Assembly: GCF_001748085.1 (NCBI RefSeq)
Contig: NZ_BBZK01000016.1
Coordinates: 1 to 47,034 of the forward strand
DNA: 47,034 nucleotides
Origin: Streptomyces sp. TP-A0874
GTDB lineage: Bacteria; Actinomycetota; Actinomycetes; Streptomycetales; Streptomycetaceae
Reading direction: 5' to 3'
Below are positions 18,034 through 26,044 of this stretch, piece by piece (positions within the stretch are counted from its first letter, which is position 1; the number at the start of each line of letters is the position of its first letter). Both the position numbers and the translations under genes were made by a program. The notes under the pieces are model-generated. The model did not search any database. It had not been told where the DNA came from and worked only from the letters and a program-made list of their open reading frames with translations.

Positions 18034-19569
18034 TCAGTTCTCGTCGGTGTGTCCGGCGGCGGCCGGGTCGGTGGGTACGGTGCCGACGGCGTACACGTCC
18101 TTGACCTTCACCTCGGAAACCCCGCGGCCTTCCGGGAAGACACGGCGCCAGTTGCCGACGACGTGGAGTTCGTCGGTGCCCATCACGCGGACGACCGTCA
18201 GGCCGGCGTCGTGTGCCTTGAGGGCTTTGGCCCAGAGGTTGGCGAAGGCCTGCGAGCGGATCAGGTGCATCCAGTCGGGGCGGTACAGCTCACGGTTGTA
18301 GTTCGATTCCCCCATCGTGGAGACGAACTTCGAGTACATCGCCTTCACGTACTCCAGCGTGACCTCGTCCCCGCCGGCGATCGCGGTGTCGCGGGCGTCC
18401 TTGAGCGTGATGCGGAACTTCTCCAACAGGCTCTCCGTCGCCCCCGAGGTGAACGACTCGTGGATCTCGGGGGGTTCGCACAGGGCGTACTTCGGGCCGG
18501 ACAGGCGCAGCAACAGGCGCAGGGTGGGTTCGGTGACCCACAGGGGGCCGGGTTCGTCGCGGTTGCCGATCGGGTTGGGCAGGTGGGCGCCGTGCTCCCA
18601 TGCGGGCGGGGTGATCAGGTGGACGCCGGCGCGGCGGCGGTCGTGCATGTTGCCGACTGTGTGCTCCAGCTGGCCGAGCGGCAGGTGCGTCTTGAGCGCG
18701 CTGAGATAGGCGCCGTTGATGTCCAGGGCCGTCACCTCGTGCCGGTCTGCGGGCAGTTCGGGGCGGGTCCACTTGGGGCGGGCCTCCCAGATCTGGTCGG
18801 CGCCGCGCGCGGACTGCTTGCGCAGGATGTCCGGGATCCAGGGGTGGGCGACGATGGCGTAGCGGCCGCCCCTGCGGCAGTCGTCCAGCAGGGCCATCGC
18901 ATCCGGGATCGCCCGCTTGACCAGGGATGCGGTCGCCGCTTCCACATCGCCCTCGTGCGCCTCGAGCGCCTCGGCCACGGCCGCCGCGATCGGGCCGGAC
19001 GGGTCGGCGTCGGACACGGCCCGCGCACAGCGGCCCGCGGGCACGGCCTTTACCGGCTTCGCGGTGCGGCCCTCCATCCGCCTGGCGGGGGTGTCGGGTG
19101 CGGGGGCTGTGGTGGCGCACTGGGCGGGGTCGAGGTGCTGGGGAAAACCGGCGACCTGGTGGCGGGCCAGCTGCCCGCACAGGACACACGGCTCAGGCGC
19201 GGCCAGAGCTTCGACGTCGTCCATGTCGTCGTCTGCGGCCAGGCCGCCGCCGGCTGCCGGGGCTGGTGTGCTCTCGTCCAGTGCGGGCCGGGGCGCGGAG
19301 GCTTCGTCTGCGGGCTGTGGGGCGGGGGGTGCGAGTTTCACGGCCAGGCCGTCCAGGAGGTAGGCGTACTTCGTCCTGAGCTCCCCGGAGGGGTCCCGGC
19401 CGGTCTCCCACCCCGTGACCGTGGAGGGGCTCACTCCGAGAGTCCGGGCCACCTGGGCCTTCGACAGGCCGGCCCGCTCACGCAGGTCACGGCGTACCTG
19501 AGCTTCGGGGAGCGCGGGCTGGGGGGTGAGGGAGGCGAGCAGCGAGTCGATCGCGTCGAAGTCGCTCAT
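18034..19569 (-). CDS. Tap-like telomere-associated protein with N-terminal HTH
   Basis: This 511-residue protein starts with an XRE-type helix-turn-helix (LRERAGLSKAQVARTLGVSP, then STVTGWETGRDP). A CVLCGQ...H...C zinc-like segment follows near residue 125. The large C-terminal domain contains LDINGAYLSAL and the ordered segments PSPIGN-like, GPLWVTEPTL and YNRELYRPDWMHLIRSQA. This plan (HTH, zinc knuckle, then a D-x-N-x-A domain) is that of Tap, which binds telomere overhangs and recruits the terminal protein. Standard Tap is about 740 residues, so this is a shorter, divergent form. It lies between a small gene and the Tpg-like gene, in the tap-tpg order. ATG 19569 begins the HTH module. 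Confidence 0.65.
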   Translation of the reverse strand: MSDFDAIDSLLASLTPQPALPEAQVRRDLRERAGLSKAQVARTLGVSPSTVTGWETGRDPSGELRTKYAYLLDGLAVKLAPPAPQPADEASAPRPALDESTPAPAAGGGLAADDDMDDVEALAAPEPCVLCGQLARHQVAGFPQHLDPAQCATTAPAPDTPARRMEGRTAKPVKAVPAGRCARAVSDADPSGPIAAAVAEALEAHEGDVEAATASLVKRAIPDAMALLDDCRRGGRYAIVAHPWIPDILRKQSARGADQIWEARPKWTRPELPADRHEVTALDINGAYLSALKTHLPLGQLEHTVGNMHDRRRAGVHLITPPAWEHGAHLPNPIGNRDEPGPLWVTEPTLRLLLRLSGPKYALCEPPEIHESFTSGATESLLEKFRITLKDARDTAIAGGDEVTLEYVKAMYSKFVSTMGESNYNRELYRPDWMHLIRSQAFANLWAKALKAHDAGLTVVRVMGTDELHVVGNWRRVFPEGRGVSEVKVKDVYAVGTVPTDPAAAGHTDEN

Positions 19570-19582
19570 CGTTCTGCGGCTC

Positions 19583-19915
19583 TCAGATGTAGGTGACGGG
19601 GTTGCGGGACATGTGCGGGCTGGGCGTGGGCTGGCCCACGCGCGGGTCACCGCGTAGCAGGTCGCCCTCGAGGGCGTAGCGGGCGCCGTGCTTGGAGATC
19701 CCGGTGATCCTCGCGACGGCGAGCACCGTGCCGTCGGTGTTGATGATCTGTACCTCGTCCTGGGACAGAGCCCGGTCGGCGTTGAACTTCCAGATGCCGC
19801 GCCCTGCCTGCCAGGCTTCATCTTCAGACATCCCAGGGCGCCATCCGATCGTGGCGCGTCCCAGACCGTCGCCGGTGTCGGCGGGCCGCTCGGCTCCCAG
19901 CTGGATCTGCAGCAC
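19583..19915 (-). CDS. Small hypothetical protein leading the tap-tpg-like operon
   Basis: This is a small soluble protein of 110 residues if started at GTG 19915, which has GGGAGGG eight bases upstream. A TTG at 19939 would add nine residues and run into the inverted repeat. The last two thirds read as a compact beta-rich domain (VQIINTDGTVLAVARITGIS). I do not recognise it. It ends 13 bases before the Tap-like start and so belongs to the same operon; a role in telomere replication or its control is inferred only from this. Confidence 0.6.
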   Translation of the reverse strand: MLQIQLGAERPADTGDGLGRATIGWRPGMSEDEAWQAGRGIWKFNADRALSQDEVQIINTDGTVLAVARITGISKHGARYALEGDLLRGDPRVGQPTPSPHMSRNPVTYI

Positions 19916-19938
19916 CCCGTCCACCCTCCCGCCATTCA

Positions 19939-19997
19939 ACTCTTTAACTTGTTGTGAAGTTACCAGCCGGGGGTAACTTCACAACAAGTTAAAGAGT
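19939..19997. promoter_or_regulatory. 26-bp perfect inverted repeat with nested dyads
   Basis: The left arm (19939-19964) and right arm (19972-19997) are perfect complements around the 7-base loop AGCCGGG. Each arm itself contains a dyad TAACTT-N6-AAGTTA, at 19945-19962 and 19974-19991. The sequence is strikingly A+T-rich for this window. It lies between the divergent telomere-operon leader gene and the gene at 20057. Two identical dyads 29 bases apart suggest paired operators for a dimeric regulator covering both promoters, the Tap-like HTH protein being one candidate; an origin or replication-protein site is the alternative. Confidence 0.7.
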
Positions 19998-20056
19998 AAT
20001 CCACTCACTCGGCGGACGGACCCGTCCGCCACCACCGAGCCAACCAGGGAAAGCGC

Positions 20057-20260
20057 ATGGCCAAGACCTACAGCGAAGTACTACGCGGCGTCCGCGAGGG
20101 CACCTGCACCGCGTGCGGCACACCCCGCGCCGAGCTGGTCCACGTGCGGTTCACCCCCGACGCGGACATCCGGCGCTGCGGCGAATGCGGCGGCGACACC
20201 CCGCTGGAGATCCTTGTCTCCGCCCCGCCGAGCGAGGCCACCCACCCCGGCGCCGACTAA
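20057..20260 (+). CDS. Small zinc-ribbon-like protein
   Basis: This 67-residue protein carries two CxxC pairs (CTAC and CGEC), the spacing of a small zinc ribbon. ATG 20057 follows AGGGAAAG. It is divergent from the telomere-replication operon and shares the inverted-repeat control region with it. Such short zinc proteins are common on actinobacterial plasmids. No specific function can be given. Confidence 0.55.
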   Translation: MAKTYSEVLRGVREGTCTACGTPRAELVHVRFTPDADIRRCGECGGDTPLEILVSAPPSEATHPGAD

Positions 20261-20417
20261 CCGGCCTGGTGGGGCGGCCCCGCCGCGCCCGGCGCCATCT
20301 TCCCCACAGCCGTCGTTCACGCCGCCCGGCACACGGCCTGCCGGGCACCCCACCGACGGGGCCAGGGAGATCACGAAAGGTCAACAGTACGGCCAGGACA
20401 TCCCCTGTCCGCCACCC

Positions 20418-20990
20418 GTGATCGCACGCCACTCAACGACGGGAACACGGCCCGCGGCGGCATCGATCACCCACCTGCTCGCCGAGGCCGGCCGCGACGC
20501 CGACGACAGAACGCCAGCCCCGCCAGTGCGGACAGTATCGGTTGAAGCGCCGGAGGCCGCTGCGCCGAAAGAACCTTCCTCGATCACCTGGGGCTCTCAA
20601 GCCAGCCCGGTCTTCAGGAGCCTGGAGCTGATCCACTCGGCGGTGGATGCCCGAACGAACCCTCTCTACCAACGCCACGGCATCCACCGCGCCGACTATC
20701 CCGTTCTCGACGCCCTCACCCCACACACGTCTTGGCGCCCACGCAACTGGCCCAGCAGCTGGCGATCACCACTGGCGCCCTCACCCCCGGCTCGACCGGC
20801 TCGAAGCATCGGGGCTGATACAGGGCCTCTCCGTACCCGGCGACCGCCGCAGACTCCACATCCAGCTGACCCTCGCCGGACAGCGCTGCGCCGGGGCCAT
20901 CAGACTCGACCTGAGCAGCCACCTGCAAGAGGCCGTCCAAAGCATGGGGAAGACCCGGCTCGACGAACTCTCCTCGCTTCTGGCAGGGGG
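20418..20990 (+). pseudogene. MarR-family regulator broken by two frameshifts
   Basis: The first frame gives FRSLELIHSAVDARTNPLYQ and HGIHRADYPVLDALT, the start of a MarR domain. The recognition region then continues in another frame as LAPTQLAQQLAITTGALTP (from about 20728). The wing follows in a third frame as RLDRLEASGLIQGL, then SVPGDRRRLHIQLT and the C-terminal helices. So there are two frame changes, one near 20725 and one in the run of C residues near 20795. Only a MarR protein explains all three parts. No in-frame stop closes the last frame before the opposing helicase gene. The start is uncertain. The rest of the gap, 20261-20417, holds only GC-rich stems. Confidence 0.65.
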
Positions 20991-21054
20991 TGAACTGTGT
21001 CAAGCCGCCGCGTGCCTGTGTCTTCGGGCGGGTGCGCGAGGGCCGCCAAGCGGA

Positions 21055-22536
21055 TCAGCCCACTGCCGCGGGGGCGTCGGGGTGCTCGTCGAGCCAGGCC
21101 AGGCCGGCCGGGTCGAGGTGGTGGCGGGCGCGGGTGACGGCGACGTAGGCCAGGCGGGCTTCGTCCGGGTCGATGGGGCCGGGTACGGGGCGGCCTGCGG
21201 CGTCGAGTTCACCGGTGTCGGGGGGTGGGGTGAAGTCGGGGGCGATGCGTACCCGGGGCCATTCGCGGCCCTTGGCCTTGTGGGCGGTGGAGACGGTGAT
21301 CTGGGCGTGGGTTTCGGGCACGAGCCGGTCGACCGCGTGGAGGATGGCGTCGGGGCCGTGGCCGTCGACGAGGCCGACGAAGGGCTGGAGGTCGGCGCCG
21401 GCAGGGTCGAGTTCGGCGTAGTCGCGCAGTTCGTTCCAGGTGGTGAACAGCACCAGTTCGGGGTGGTGAGTGCGCCGGCCCTGGATGAGGTCGCGGGCGG
21501 CGTGGGCCAGGGCACGCAGCGCGTCTCCCCCGCCAGCCAGTGCGGTGGGGGTGCCGGTCTGCTGGAGGGCGAGGATTTCGGTGACGGCGCCGATGTTGGT
21601 GCGGCACAGCACCGCGCCGGTCCGGCCGGTGGACGGCCCGATGGTGGTGGGCAGGCCGGTGCTTCCGCTCAGGCGGATGGGGGCGCCGGCGAGGGTGAGC
21701 CAGCGGTTGGCTTCGGCGGCGAGCGCGGGGCCGAAGCGGAAGGAGCGGGTGAGGGTGAGGTGTTTGCCGGTGAAGCCGGTCATGACGTCGCGGGCGCCGC
21801 GCCAGCCGTAGATGGCCTGGGCGGAGTCGCCGACCATGACGATCTGGGTGCGCTCTCTTTGGGCCAGGACGATCTGCTCGAGGACGGGGTTGGTGTCCTG
21901 GGCCTCGTCCAGGAGCAGGTAGTCGGCGTCGAGGACGGGTTCGGTCAGGGCCCACATCTTGAGGTAGTGGTCGTGTTCGAAGCGGACGGTGCCTGCTGCG
22001 GGGTCCTGCAGGTCGTCCCAGGCTTTGGCGGCGTACGGCAGGAGCAGGTCGGCGAGTTCGGCGTGTGCGGCTTCGGTCTCCAGGCCGCGCAGGTGCGGGA
22101 TGTGGTGGCGGGCGAGTTCGGTGTCGGCGGACTGGCAGTAGCGGGTCACGGTGCGCAGCACCGTGTTGGACAAGGTGGCCGGCAGCAGGTCGCGGCCCTG
22201 GATGCGGTGCGGGGTGTTCAGGCCGAGGTCCGCGCCGGTTTTCCAGCCGGGCCGGCGGGGGCTGTTGAGGCGGTCGCGGTAGCGGTGGCCGAGGGCGGCG
22301 TAGGCCAGGGAGTGCGCGGTCTTGCATTGCACGCTTACGGGGAAGCGGGTGGTGGCGTCCTGGGCGATGGCGCGGTTGAAGGCGAGGTAGCGGCCGCGGC
22401 GCTTGGGGGTTTGCTGCGCGAGGAAAGCGAGGGTGGAGGTCTTGCCGGTGCCGGCTCCGGCCTGGATGGCGAGGTGTCCTCCGCTGGTGAACGCCTCGAG
22501 GGCGGCGGCCTGTTCTGCGGTGGGGGTGAAGGTCAT
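21055..22536 (-). CDS. UvrD/Rep-like superfamily 1 helicase
   Basis: This 493-residue protein has superfamily 1 motifs in order: Walker A GAGTGKT (residues 27-33), LLLDEAQDTN (motif II), VGDSAQAIYGWRGA (motif III), STAHKAKGREWPRV (motif V) and AYVAVTRARHHL (motif VI). It lacks the large 1B/2B insertions of full UvrD and is short for the family, similar to the compact UvrD-like helicases of plasmids and phages. ATG 22536 has GGAG ten bases upstream. It is a single gene running opposite to the broken MarR gene. It might unwind DNA in replication or repair of the replicon, or be defence-related; neighbours do not decide. Confidence 0.85.
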   Translation of the reverse strand: MTFTPTAEQAAALEAFTSGGHLAIQAGAGTGKTSTLAFLAQQTPKRRGRYLAFNRAIAQDATTRFPVSVQCKTAHSLAYAALGHRYRDRLNSPRRPGWKTGADLGLNTPHRIQGRDLLPATLSNTVLRTVTRYCQSADTELARHHIPHLRGLETEAAHAELADLLLPYAAKAWDDLQDPAAGTVRFEHDHYLKMWALTEPVLDADYLLLDEAQDTNPVLEQIVLAQRERTQIVMVGDSAQAIYGWRGARDVMTGFTGKHLTLTRSFRFGPALAAEANRWLTLAGAPIRLSGSTGLPTTIGPSTGRTGAVLCRTNIGAVTEILALQQTGTPTALAGGGDALRALAHAARDLIQGRRTHHPELVLFTTWNELRDYAELDPAGADLQPFVGLVDGHGPDAILHAVDRLVPETHAQITVSTAHKAKGREWPRVRIAPDFTPPPDTGELDAAGRPVPGPIDPDEARLAYVAVTRARHHLDPAGLAWLDEHPDAPAAVG

Positions 22537-22764
22537 GGCAGAGGGTCTCCGGGAAGCCGTGGCAGTCCGCGGGGCGCGGGCATGCGGAAGGGCCCTGCAC
22601 CGGGCGGTGCGGGTGCCGGAGTTGAAGGTGTCAGCCGGTGTGCCTGTTTCCGGTGCGTGTCACGCCCGGCCCCCTCCCAGGGGTGATGGAAGGGGAACAC
22701 CTCAGCGGTATTCGAGCGGGTGGGCGACCTGGATGTCCCGTTCGGGTGGTGGATTCGGAGAGGT

Positions 22765-23028
22765 TCAGTCCGCGGGGTGCGGGGGCTCGTGGTCGGCACA
22801 CAGGGGCGCCAGGAGCTCTCCCAGGGGGATGTTGAAGGCGTGGGCGAGGGCGTGCCAGGTGGCGAGGGTGCCGATGGTGCGGCCCTGTTCGATCTCGATG
22901 AGGGTACGCCTCGAGAGGCCGCTGCGAGCGGCGAGTTGGTCGTAGCTCCAGCCATGCCGCGCCCGCAGCCGGGCCAGGGACTGGCGCAGTGCCGTCGGGT
23001 CCGGCTCCGGCGGCGGGAAGATCGTCAC
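22765..23028 (-). CDS. XRE-family transcriptional regulator
   Basis: This 87-residue protein is almost entirely a Cro/C1-type helix-turn-helix domain: LRARHGWSYDQLAARSGLSR, then RTLIEIEQGRTIGTLATWHA, then LAHAFNIPLGELL. It starts at GTG 23028 and is divergent from the gene at 23200. The gap between them holds three copies of a spaced GCAGA/CTGCC sequence, the obvious candidate binding sites. The gap behind it, 22537-22764, has no gene I can support. Confidence 0.85.
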   Translation of the reverse strand: MTIFPPPEPDPTALRQSLARLRARHGWSYDQLAARSGLSRRTLIEIEQGRTIGTLATWHALAHAFNIPLGELLAPLCADHEPPHPAD

Positions 23029-23044
23029 CCGTCCATCCGACGGG

Positions 23045-23123
23045 GCAGACCCCTGCCCTGACAGTGCAGATCTCTGCCCTATTTGTGTGCGTCCGGGCGG
23101 CCTCCAGCAGGGCAGGAGTCTGC
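23045..23123. promoter_or_regulatory. Three copies of GCAGA-N3-CTGCC, candidate XRE operators
   Basis: Copies lie at 23045-23057 (spacer CCC) and 23066-23078 (spacer TCT), both on the plus strand, and at 23111-23123 on the minus strand (spacer CTC). The first two start 21 bases apart, two helical turns, which favours cooperative binding on one face. They lie just upstream of the XRE gene start and in front of the divergent gene at 23200. The site is not a perfect palindrome (GCAGA against GGCAG), so orientation may matter. Confidence 0.55.
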
Positions 23124-23199
23124 ACTACGGTGTCCGCTCGCCGCACACGCTCCCCCGGCGGGCCCGATCCCGCCCCGACAACCTGGCCGAAGGGACCTC

Positions 23200-23631
23200 A
23201 TGGCCGCTGTGCCCGCACGCGCCTGGAGCGTGACAATCACTGCGCACGCCGGGCGCCCGGCCCTCATCTGCAGCGCGTGCCGCTCCGTCGTCGCGCAACC
23301 CGGCATCCCGGTGTTGCGCCAGGCGCGCCGTCACCTCGCCGGGCACCTCGCCGACACTCCCCTGCCCCCTCACCTGCGGATCTGCCAGTGCCGTGACCAC
23401 GGGTGCATCTGGCACCGGCAGCCCGCCCCCTGCTCCGGTCCGCTGCGGCTGCTGCTGATCTGCAGCGCCAACGGCCGCACCTGGCACCTGGCCGACACCT
23501 GCCGCGGCTGCGCCCGCGCCATCCCCCACGCCGCCACTGTCCCCGAACCCCCTCATGCCACCGACCTTCCGCCCTCGCCCCGGCCCGCTGCGCCAGATGC
23601 CGACCACGATGAGTGGGTGGAGGCCCTGTGA
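23200..23631 (+). CDS. Cysteine-rich hypothetical protein
   Basis: This 143-residue protein carries several zinc-type pairs: CSAC near residue 27, CQCRDHGC near 67, and CRGCAR near 106. A proline-rich tail follows. ATG 23200 follows GAAGGGA. It diverges from the XRE regulator and probably shares its operators. Proteins of this kind are frequent on Streptomyces plasmids, and I know no assigned function. It ends 324 bases before the Rad50-like gene. Confidence 0.6.
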   Translation: MAAVPARAWSVTITAHAGRPALICSACRSVVAQPGIPVLRQARRHLAGHLADTPLPPHLRICQCRDHGCIWHRQPAPCSGPLRLLLICSANGRTWHLADTCRGCARAIPHAATVPEPPHATDLPPSPRPAAPDADHDEWVEAL

Positions 23632-23826
23632 GACGACCGGCACCACGCCACCACCCGCATCCGCGGTCACATCGCCCTCTTCCGCTCTTCCGCCCATCTG
23701 CGGGACGGCGTGCGGCCCGCCTGCCGGAAGCAGAGCCTGTCGGGGAGCGCATACGGATTCCCGGCCCGGCAACCGGACACGGCACGGGACCGTCGGTGCA
23801 ACGCCGCGCTCACGCTGTGGCCTGCG

Positions 23827-23870
23827 CCGGATCGGGTGGGCAAGCCGCGCGCGTTGCCCACCCGATCCGG
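23827..23870. terminator. 17-bp perfect stem-loop ahead of the Rad50-like gene
   Basis: Arms 23827-23843 and 23854-23870 are perfectly complementary over 17 bases, with a 10-base GC-rich loop. There is no T-run. It is either the terminator of the upstream cysteine-rich gene (196 bases back) or a leader structure controlling the ATPase gene, whose start is 86 bases downstream. The rest of 23632-23955 holds no supported gene. Confidence 0.5.
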
Positions 23871-23955
23871 TGGACGCGCGCCCGGCCCCGCTTCCCGTAC
23901 CGGGACTGGCCGTTGGAGCACCCGGCAGACAGTCGGTCAACCCGAAGGAACCGCG

Positions 23956-25773
23956 GTGGCAAGGGACTTCTTCTGTGAGCGGCTCGTGCTCACGTCGGAC
24001 GGCGGAGTGCGGGATATCGATCTGGCGTACCCGGTGGTGTGTGTCTTCGGGCCGATCGACACCGGCAAGACCACGCTCGTCGACTGCATCAAGTACGCGC
24101 TCGGGCTACCCGTCGCCTGGCGTGAGGTGCCCGGTGAGCGCCTGCAGACGGTGACGCTGTTCGTGCGGGTCGAGGGGATGCGCATCGGGCTGCGCCGCTC
24201 CGTGGTCCGGGACGCGTCCAGCGTCGAACTCCTGGACAGCAGCACAGGCGGCGTCGAGGAGATCCTCGACGTGGAGCCGGACAGCGATCGGCGGGTGGTG
24301 GGCGAGGTTTTGCTGGACCTGCTCGGCCTGGGTGAGATGTTCGCGCCGCCCTCGGCCGTGGCCCTGCTGGGAGCCGGGGCACGGCTGACGTTCGAGCAGT
24401 TGTATGCGATGTGCTACCTCGCTCAGGACGTGGTGGACGGCACCGAGTCGGTGAGGGGCAAAGCCAATACCGCCCAGTCCTACCGAACCGTGGTCGAGCT
24501 GCTGCTGGGGCTGACCGACGGCCCGATGCGGGTCCTGACCGCCCGCAGGGACGGGCTGTCGCGCACCCTGAGTGATCTGAGGCGGCGGGCGGAGACCATC
24601 AGCACGTTCTTGACCGGCAGCGCCGCCGACCTCGAGGCGGAACTGGCCCGCTCACGCGACGAGGAGCACGCAGCGCTGCAGCGTCTGGAGGAGTTCAAGG
24701 GCCGAATGCGGGCGGCCACCGCCCACGCCGACCCGCTGCGCCGCCGCGTCCAGGAGGCGGAGCAGTTCCTCGAGCGGTGCCGGCGCGCGGTCGCCGACGG
24801 CGAGCATGCGCTGGTGCGCCTGCAGCAGAAGGTCAGGGAGCTGATCCGCGAGCATGACAACGGTCCTGCGCGGCGCTCTCCCTGCCCGGTGTGCTGCGCC
24901 GATCTCACACTGCGGCCCGTCCCCGAAGGGGACTGCCCGTGGTGCCTGAGCGAGCTCGATCCTGCCGTCCTGGCGCGGGCCCTGCAGGCGGCGCAGGACG
25001 CGCTGGCGGCGGCGGAGCGGCAGCTGACCGAGCAGGTCAAGGCCCACAGCGAGGCGCAGGCTACCTGGGAGCAGGCACGCATCGAGCTGGATGCTCGCAC
25101 CCGGGAGGAGATCAGCCCGTTGGCCGCGCAGATCGAAAGGCTGGCCGCGGCGCACGCGACGGCCCGCACCCGGACCATGATGCTGGAGCGGGAGCTGGAG
25201 CCGCATCGCCGGCTGGCCGAGCTGCACCGCTCCGTCCAGACGTGCGAGGACGAGCTGAAGGGGGTGCGGGAGGAGATCCGCACCCGCAAGAACCTGCTGG
25301 CCGGGCGGCAGACCACGCTCGGCGAGTTCGAGGAGCACTTCACCGGCCTGGCCGGTTCCGTCGGCCTGCCCGGCGATCCGGGCGCCCGGCTCAACCACAG
25401 CTCGCTGCTGCCCCAGGTCCGCGCCGGCAGCCTCACCAAGGTCGGGCACGGGGTGCGCTGCGCCATCAACGTCGTGTACCGGATGGCGTTCCTCAGCTAC
25501 GCCCTGGTGACCGGGGCAACGGACCTGCCGTCCTTCCTCGTCATCGACTCGCCCCGCAAGAACGTCGGATACGGCCACGACGACCAGGAGCTCGTCGGCC
25601 GGCTCTACACCCACTTCCTCGACCACATCGCCGGGGTACGCAGCGGCGGTGCGCTCCGCACCCGGCCCCACCAGATCATCATCGTGGACAACGACCTGCC
25701 CCAGCTGCCCAAGCGCCTACTCGATCAGATGCGCATGATCGAGCTGACCCGCGACAACCCGCTCGTCCCCTGA
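23956..25773 (+). CDS. Rad50/SMC-like ATPase with zinc hook
   Basis: GTG 23956 is chosen because GAAGGAA precedes it and the ATPase fold begins at once (residues 1-30); upstream in-frame sequence is arginine-rich filler. The 605-residue protein has Walker A GPIDTGKT (32-39), coiled coils at about 190-300 and 335-455, and at their tip CPVC (310-313) and CPWC (327-330), like a Rad50 zinc hook. Next comes a head segment with FLVIDSPRKN (Asp531). A catalytic glutamate after that Asp is not evident, the next residue being Ser as in several AAA_23-type ATPases. No nuclease partner is adjacent. Stand-alone hook ATPases of this type occur in phage-defence loci (Lamassu-like and others), but the assignment stays open. 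Confidence 0.8.
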   Translation: MARDFFCERLVLTSDGGVRDIDLAYPVVCVFGPIDTGKTTLVDCIKYALGLPVAWREVPGERLQTVTLFVRVEGMRIGLRRSVVRDASSVELLDSSTGGVEEILDVEPDSDRRVVGEVLLDLLGLGEMFAPPSAVALLGAGARLTFEQLYAMCYLAQDVVDGTESVRGKANTAQSYRTVVELLLGLTDGPMRVLTARRDGLSRTLSDLRRRAETISTFLTGSAADLEAELARSRDEEHAALQRLEEFKGRMRAATAHADPLRRRVQEAEQFLERCRRAVADGEHALVRLQQKVRELIREHDNGPARRSPCPVCCADLTLRPVPEGDCPWCLSELDPAVLARALQAAQDALAAAERQLTEQVKAHSEAQATWEQARIELDARTREEISPLAAQIERLAAAHATARTRTMMLERELEPHRRLAELHRSVQTCEDELKGVREEIRTRKNLLAGRQTTLGEFEEHFTGLAGSVGLPGDPGARLNHSSLLPQVRAGSLTKVGHGVRCAINVVYRMAFLSYALVTGATDLPSFLVIDSPRKNVGYGHDDQELVGRLYTHFLDHIAGVRSGGALRTRPHQIIIVDNDLPQLPKRLLDQMRMIELTRDNPLVP

Positions 25774-25813
25774 ACGCCGCGAGCAGACCCAACGGCTCGC
25801 GAGCCGCAGCGCT

Positions 25814-25853
25814 GACACCGGAACCCGCTGGTGCCCCAGCGGGTTCCGGTGTC
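25814..25853. terminator. 18-bp perfect stem-loop after the Rad50-like gene
   Basis: Arms 25814-25831 and 25836-25853 are perfect complements with a four-base loop TGCC. It begins 41 bases after the Rad50-like stop and faces the 3' end of the opposing double-helicase gene, so it may terminate in both directions. Streptomyces terminators often lack a T-run, as here. The remainder of 25774-26044 shows no gene. Confidence 0.75.
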
Positions 25854-26044
25854 ACCCACCAAAGACCGCTTGGCAGGCCGCTTTGCCCTGTGCAGCAAGT
25901 GTCGTCAGCCCGGCGGTGACAGTGGTGATGCCGTCCAGGCGTGCCCGCACCCGCTCGTAGGCGGCACGGCCGCTGCACCTTCACCACTGGCGGGGTCGAT
26001 GTAGGCGGCGGGGGTGATGGGGACGACAGGTGTCACGGCCTTGC

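Noticed and set aside
20647..22686. Very long plus-strand frame across the UvrD-like gene
   Set aside because: Only its first 110 codons resemble anything (MarR wing); the rest is antisense to the helicase and is Gly-rich filler.
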